5,601 nt of DNA from Rhodobiaceae bacterium UBA7378 (GTDB lineage Bacteria > Pseudomonadota > Alphaproteobacteria > RS24): positions 13,882 through 19,482 of the forward strand of contig DKNW01000010.1 of NCBI GenBank assembly GCA_002469805.1, written 5' to 3'. The notes under the pieces are model-generated. The model did not search any database. It had not been told where the DNA came from and was given only the letters and a program-made list of their open reading frames with translations. This document shows positions 5,505 to 5,601 of the stretch, one piece after another (position 1 is the stretch's first letter; every line of letters begins with the position of its first letter). The position numbers and the translations under genes are program-made.

Positions 5505-5601
5505 ATGAGTGCGTCTGATTATATGACCATTGACTATATGACCCTGGCGCTGGCTGAAGCCGAGGCCGCCGCGCGCGCCGACGAAGTTCCTGTCGGCGCG
5601 G
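5505..5601 (+). CDS. tadA: tRNA-specific adenosine deaminase, N-terminal fragment cut by window edge
   Basis: TadA deaminates the wobble adenosine of tRNA-Arg(ACG) to inosine. Only the first 32 codons are present. The visible part ends in MTLALAEAEAAARADEVPVGA (residues 12-32), which matches the start of the TadA cytidine/deoxycytidylate deaminase fold (pattern M..AL..A..A...EVPVGA). The zinc-binding HAE and PCxxC motifs would lie to the right of the window. ATGs at 5505, 5523 (residue 7) and 5538 (residue 12) are all in frame, and none has a clear Shine-Dalgarno, so the true start is uncertain. The position divergent from rluB-rsmD fits a translation-modification cluster. Other members of the deaminase fold are possible, but the EVPVGA form and the context favour TadA. 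Confidence 0.85.
   Translation, partial: MSASDYMTIDYMTLALAEAEAAARADEVPVGA
5517..5543 (+). repeat. 12-bp near-duplicate at the tadA start
   Basis: GATTATATGACC (5517-5528) recurs as GACTATATGACC (5532-5543), 11 of 12 bases matching and 15 bases apart. Each copy contains an in-frame ATG, so the protein begins with DYMTI followed by DYMTL. The duplication explains why tadA has several candidate starts. Confidence 0.7.

Overview
The window is compact, protein-dense bacterial chromosome. Gene content and order (xseA divergent from purD; rluB-rsmD divergent from tadA) and the moderately GC-rich, short-spaced layout suggest an alphaproteobacterium. That assignment rests on my knowledge of gene order and protein character, not on a search. 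I see no mobile element, CRISPR array, tRNA or rRNA gene.

Layout. (1) Positions 1-1398, minus strand: most of xseA, the large subunit of exodeoxyribonuclease VII, open to the left edge of the window. (2) A 76-bp divergent intergenic region (1399-1474). (3) Plus strand: purD (1475-2767), then after only 7 bases a phosphotransferase-fold kinase (2775-3857) of the type that forms the N-terminal domain of ACAD10/ACAD11. (4) A 13-bp convergent gap at 3858-3870, spanned by an imperfect hairpin. (5) Minus strand: rluB (5458-4418) followed by rsmD (4437-3871), with the rluB end overlapping the rsmD start by 20 bp. (6) A 46-bp divergent intergenic region (5459-5504). (7) Plus strand: the first 32 codons of tadA, cut by the right edge.

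How the genes relate. Three of the six genes act on RNA: RsmD on 16S rRNA, RluB-type on 23S rRNA and TadA on the tRNA-Arg wobble base. They form a translation-modification block. PurD performs the second step of de novo purine synthesis, and XseA takes part in DNA repair. The kinase downstream of purD is the only gene whose substrate cannot be named; its relatives phosphorylate hydroxyacyl-CoA esters.

This is mainly a housekeeping region, and I found no convincing new multi-gene system. The points worth a second look are the purD-kinase pairing, the repeat-built RluB tail overlapping rsmD, several small in-frame tandem duplications at protein ends, and the hairpin between the converging genes.
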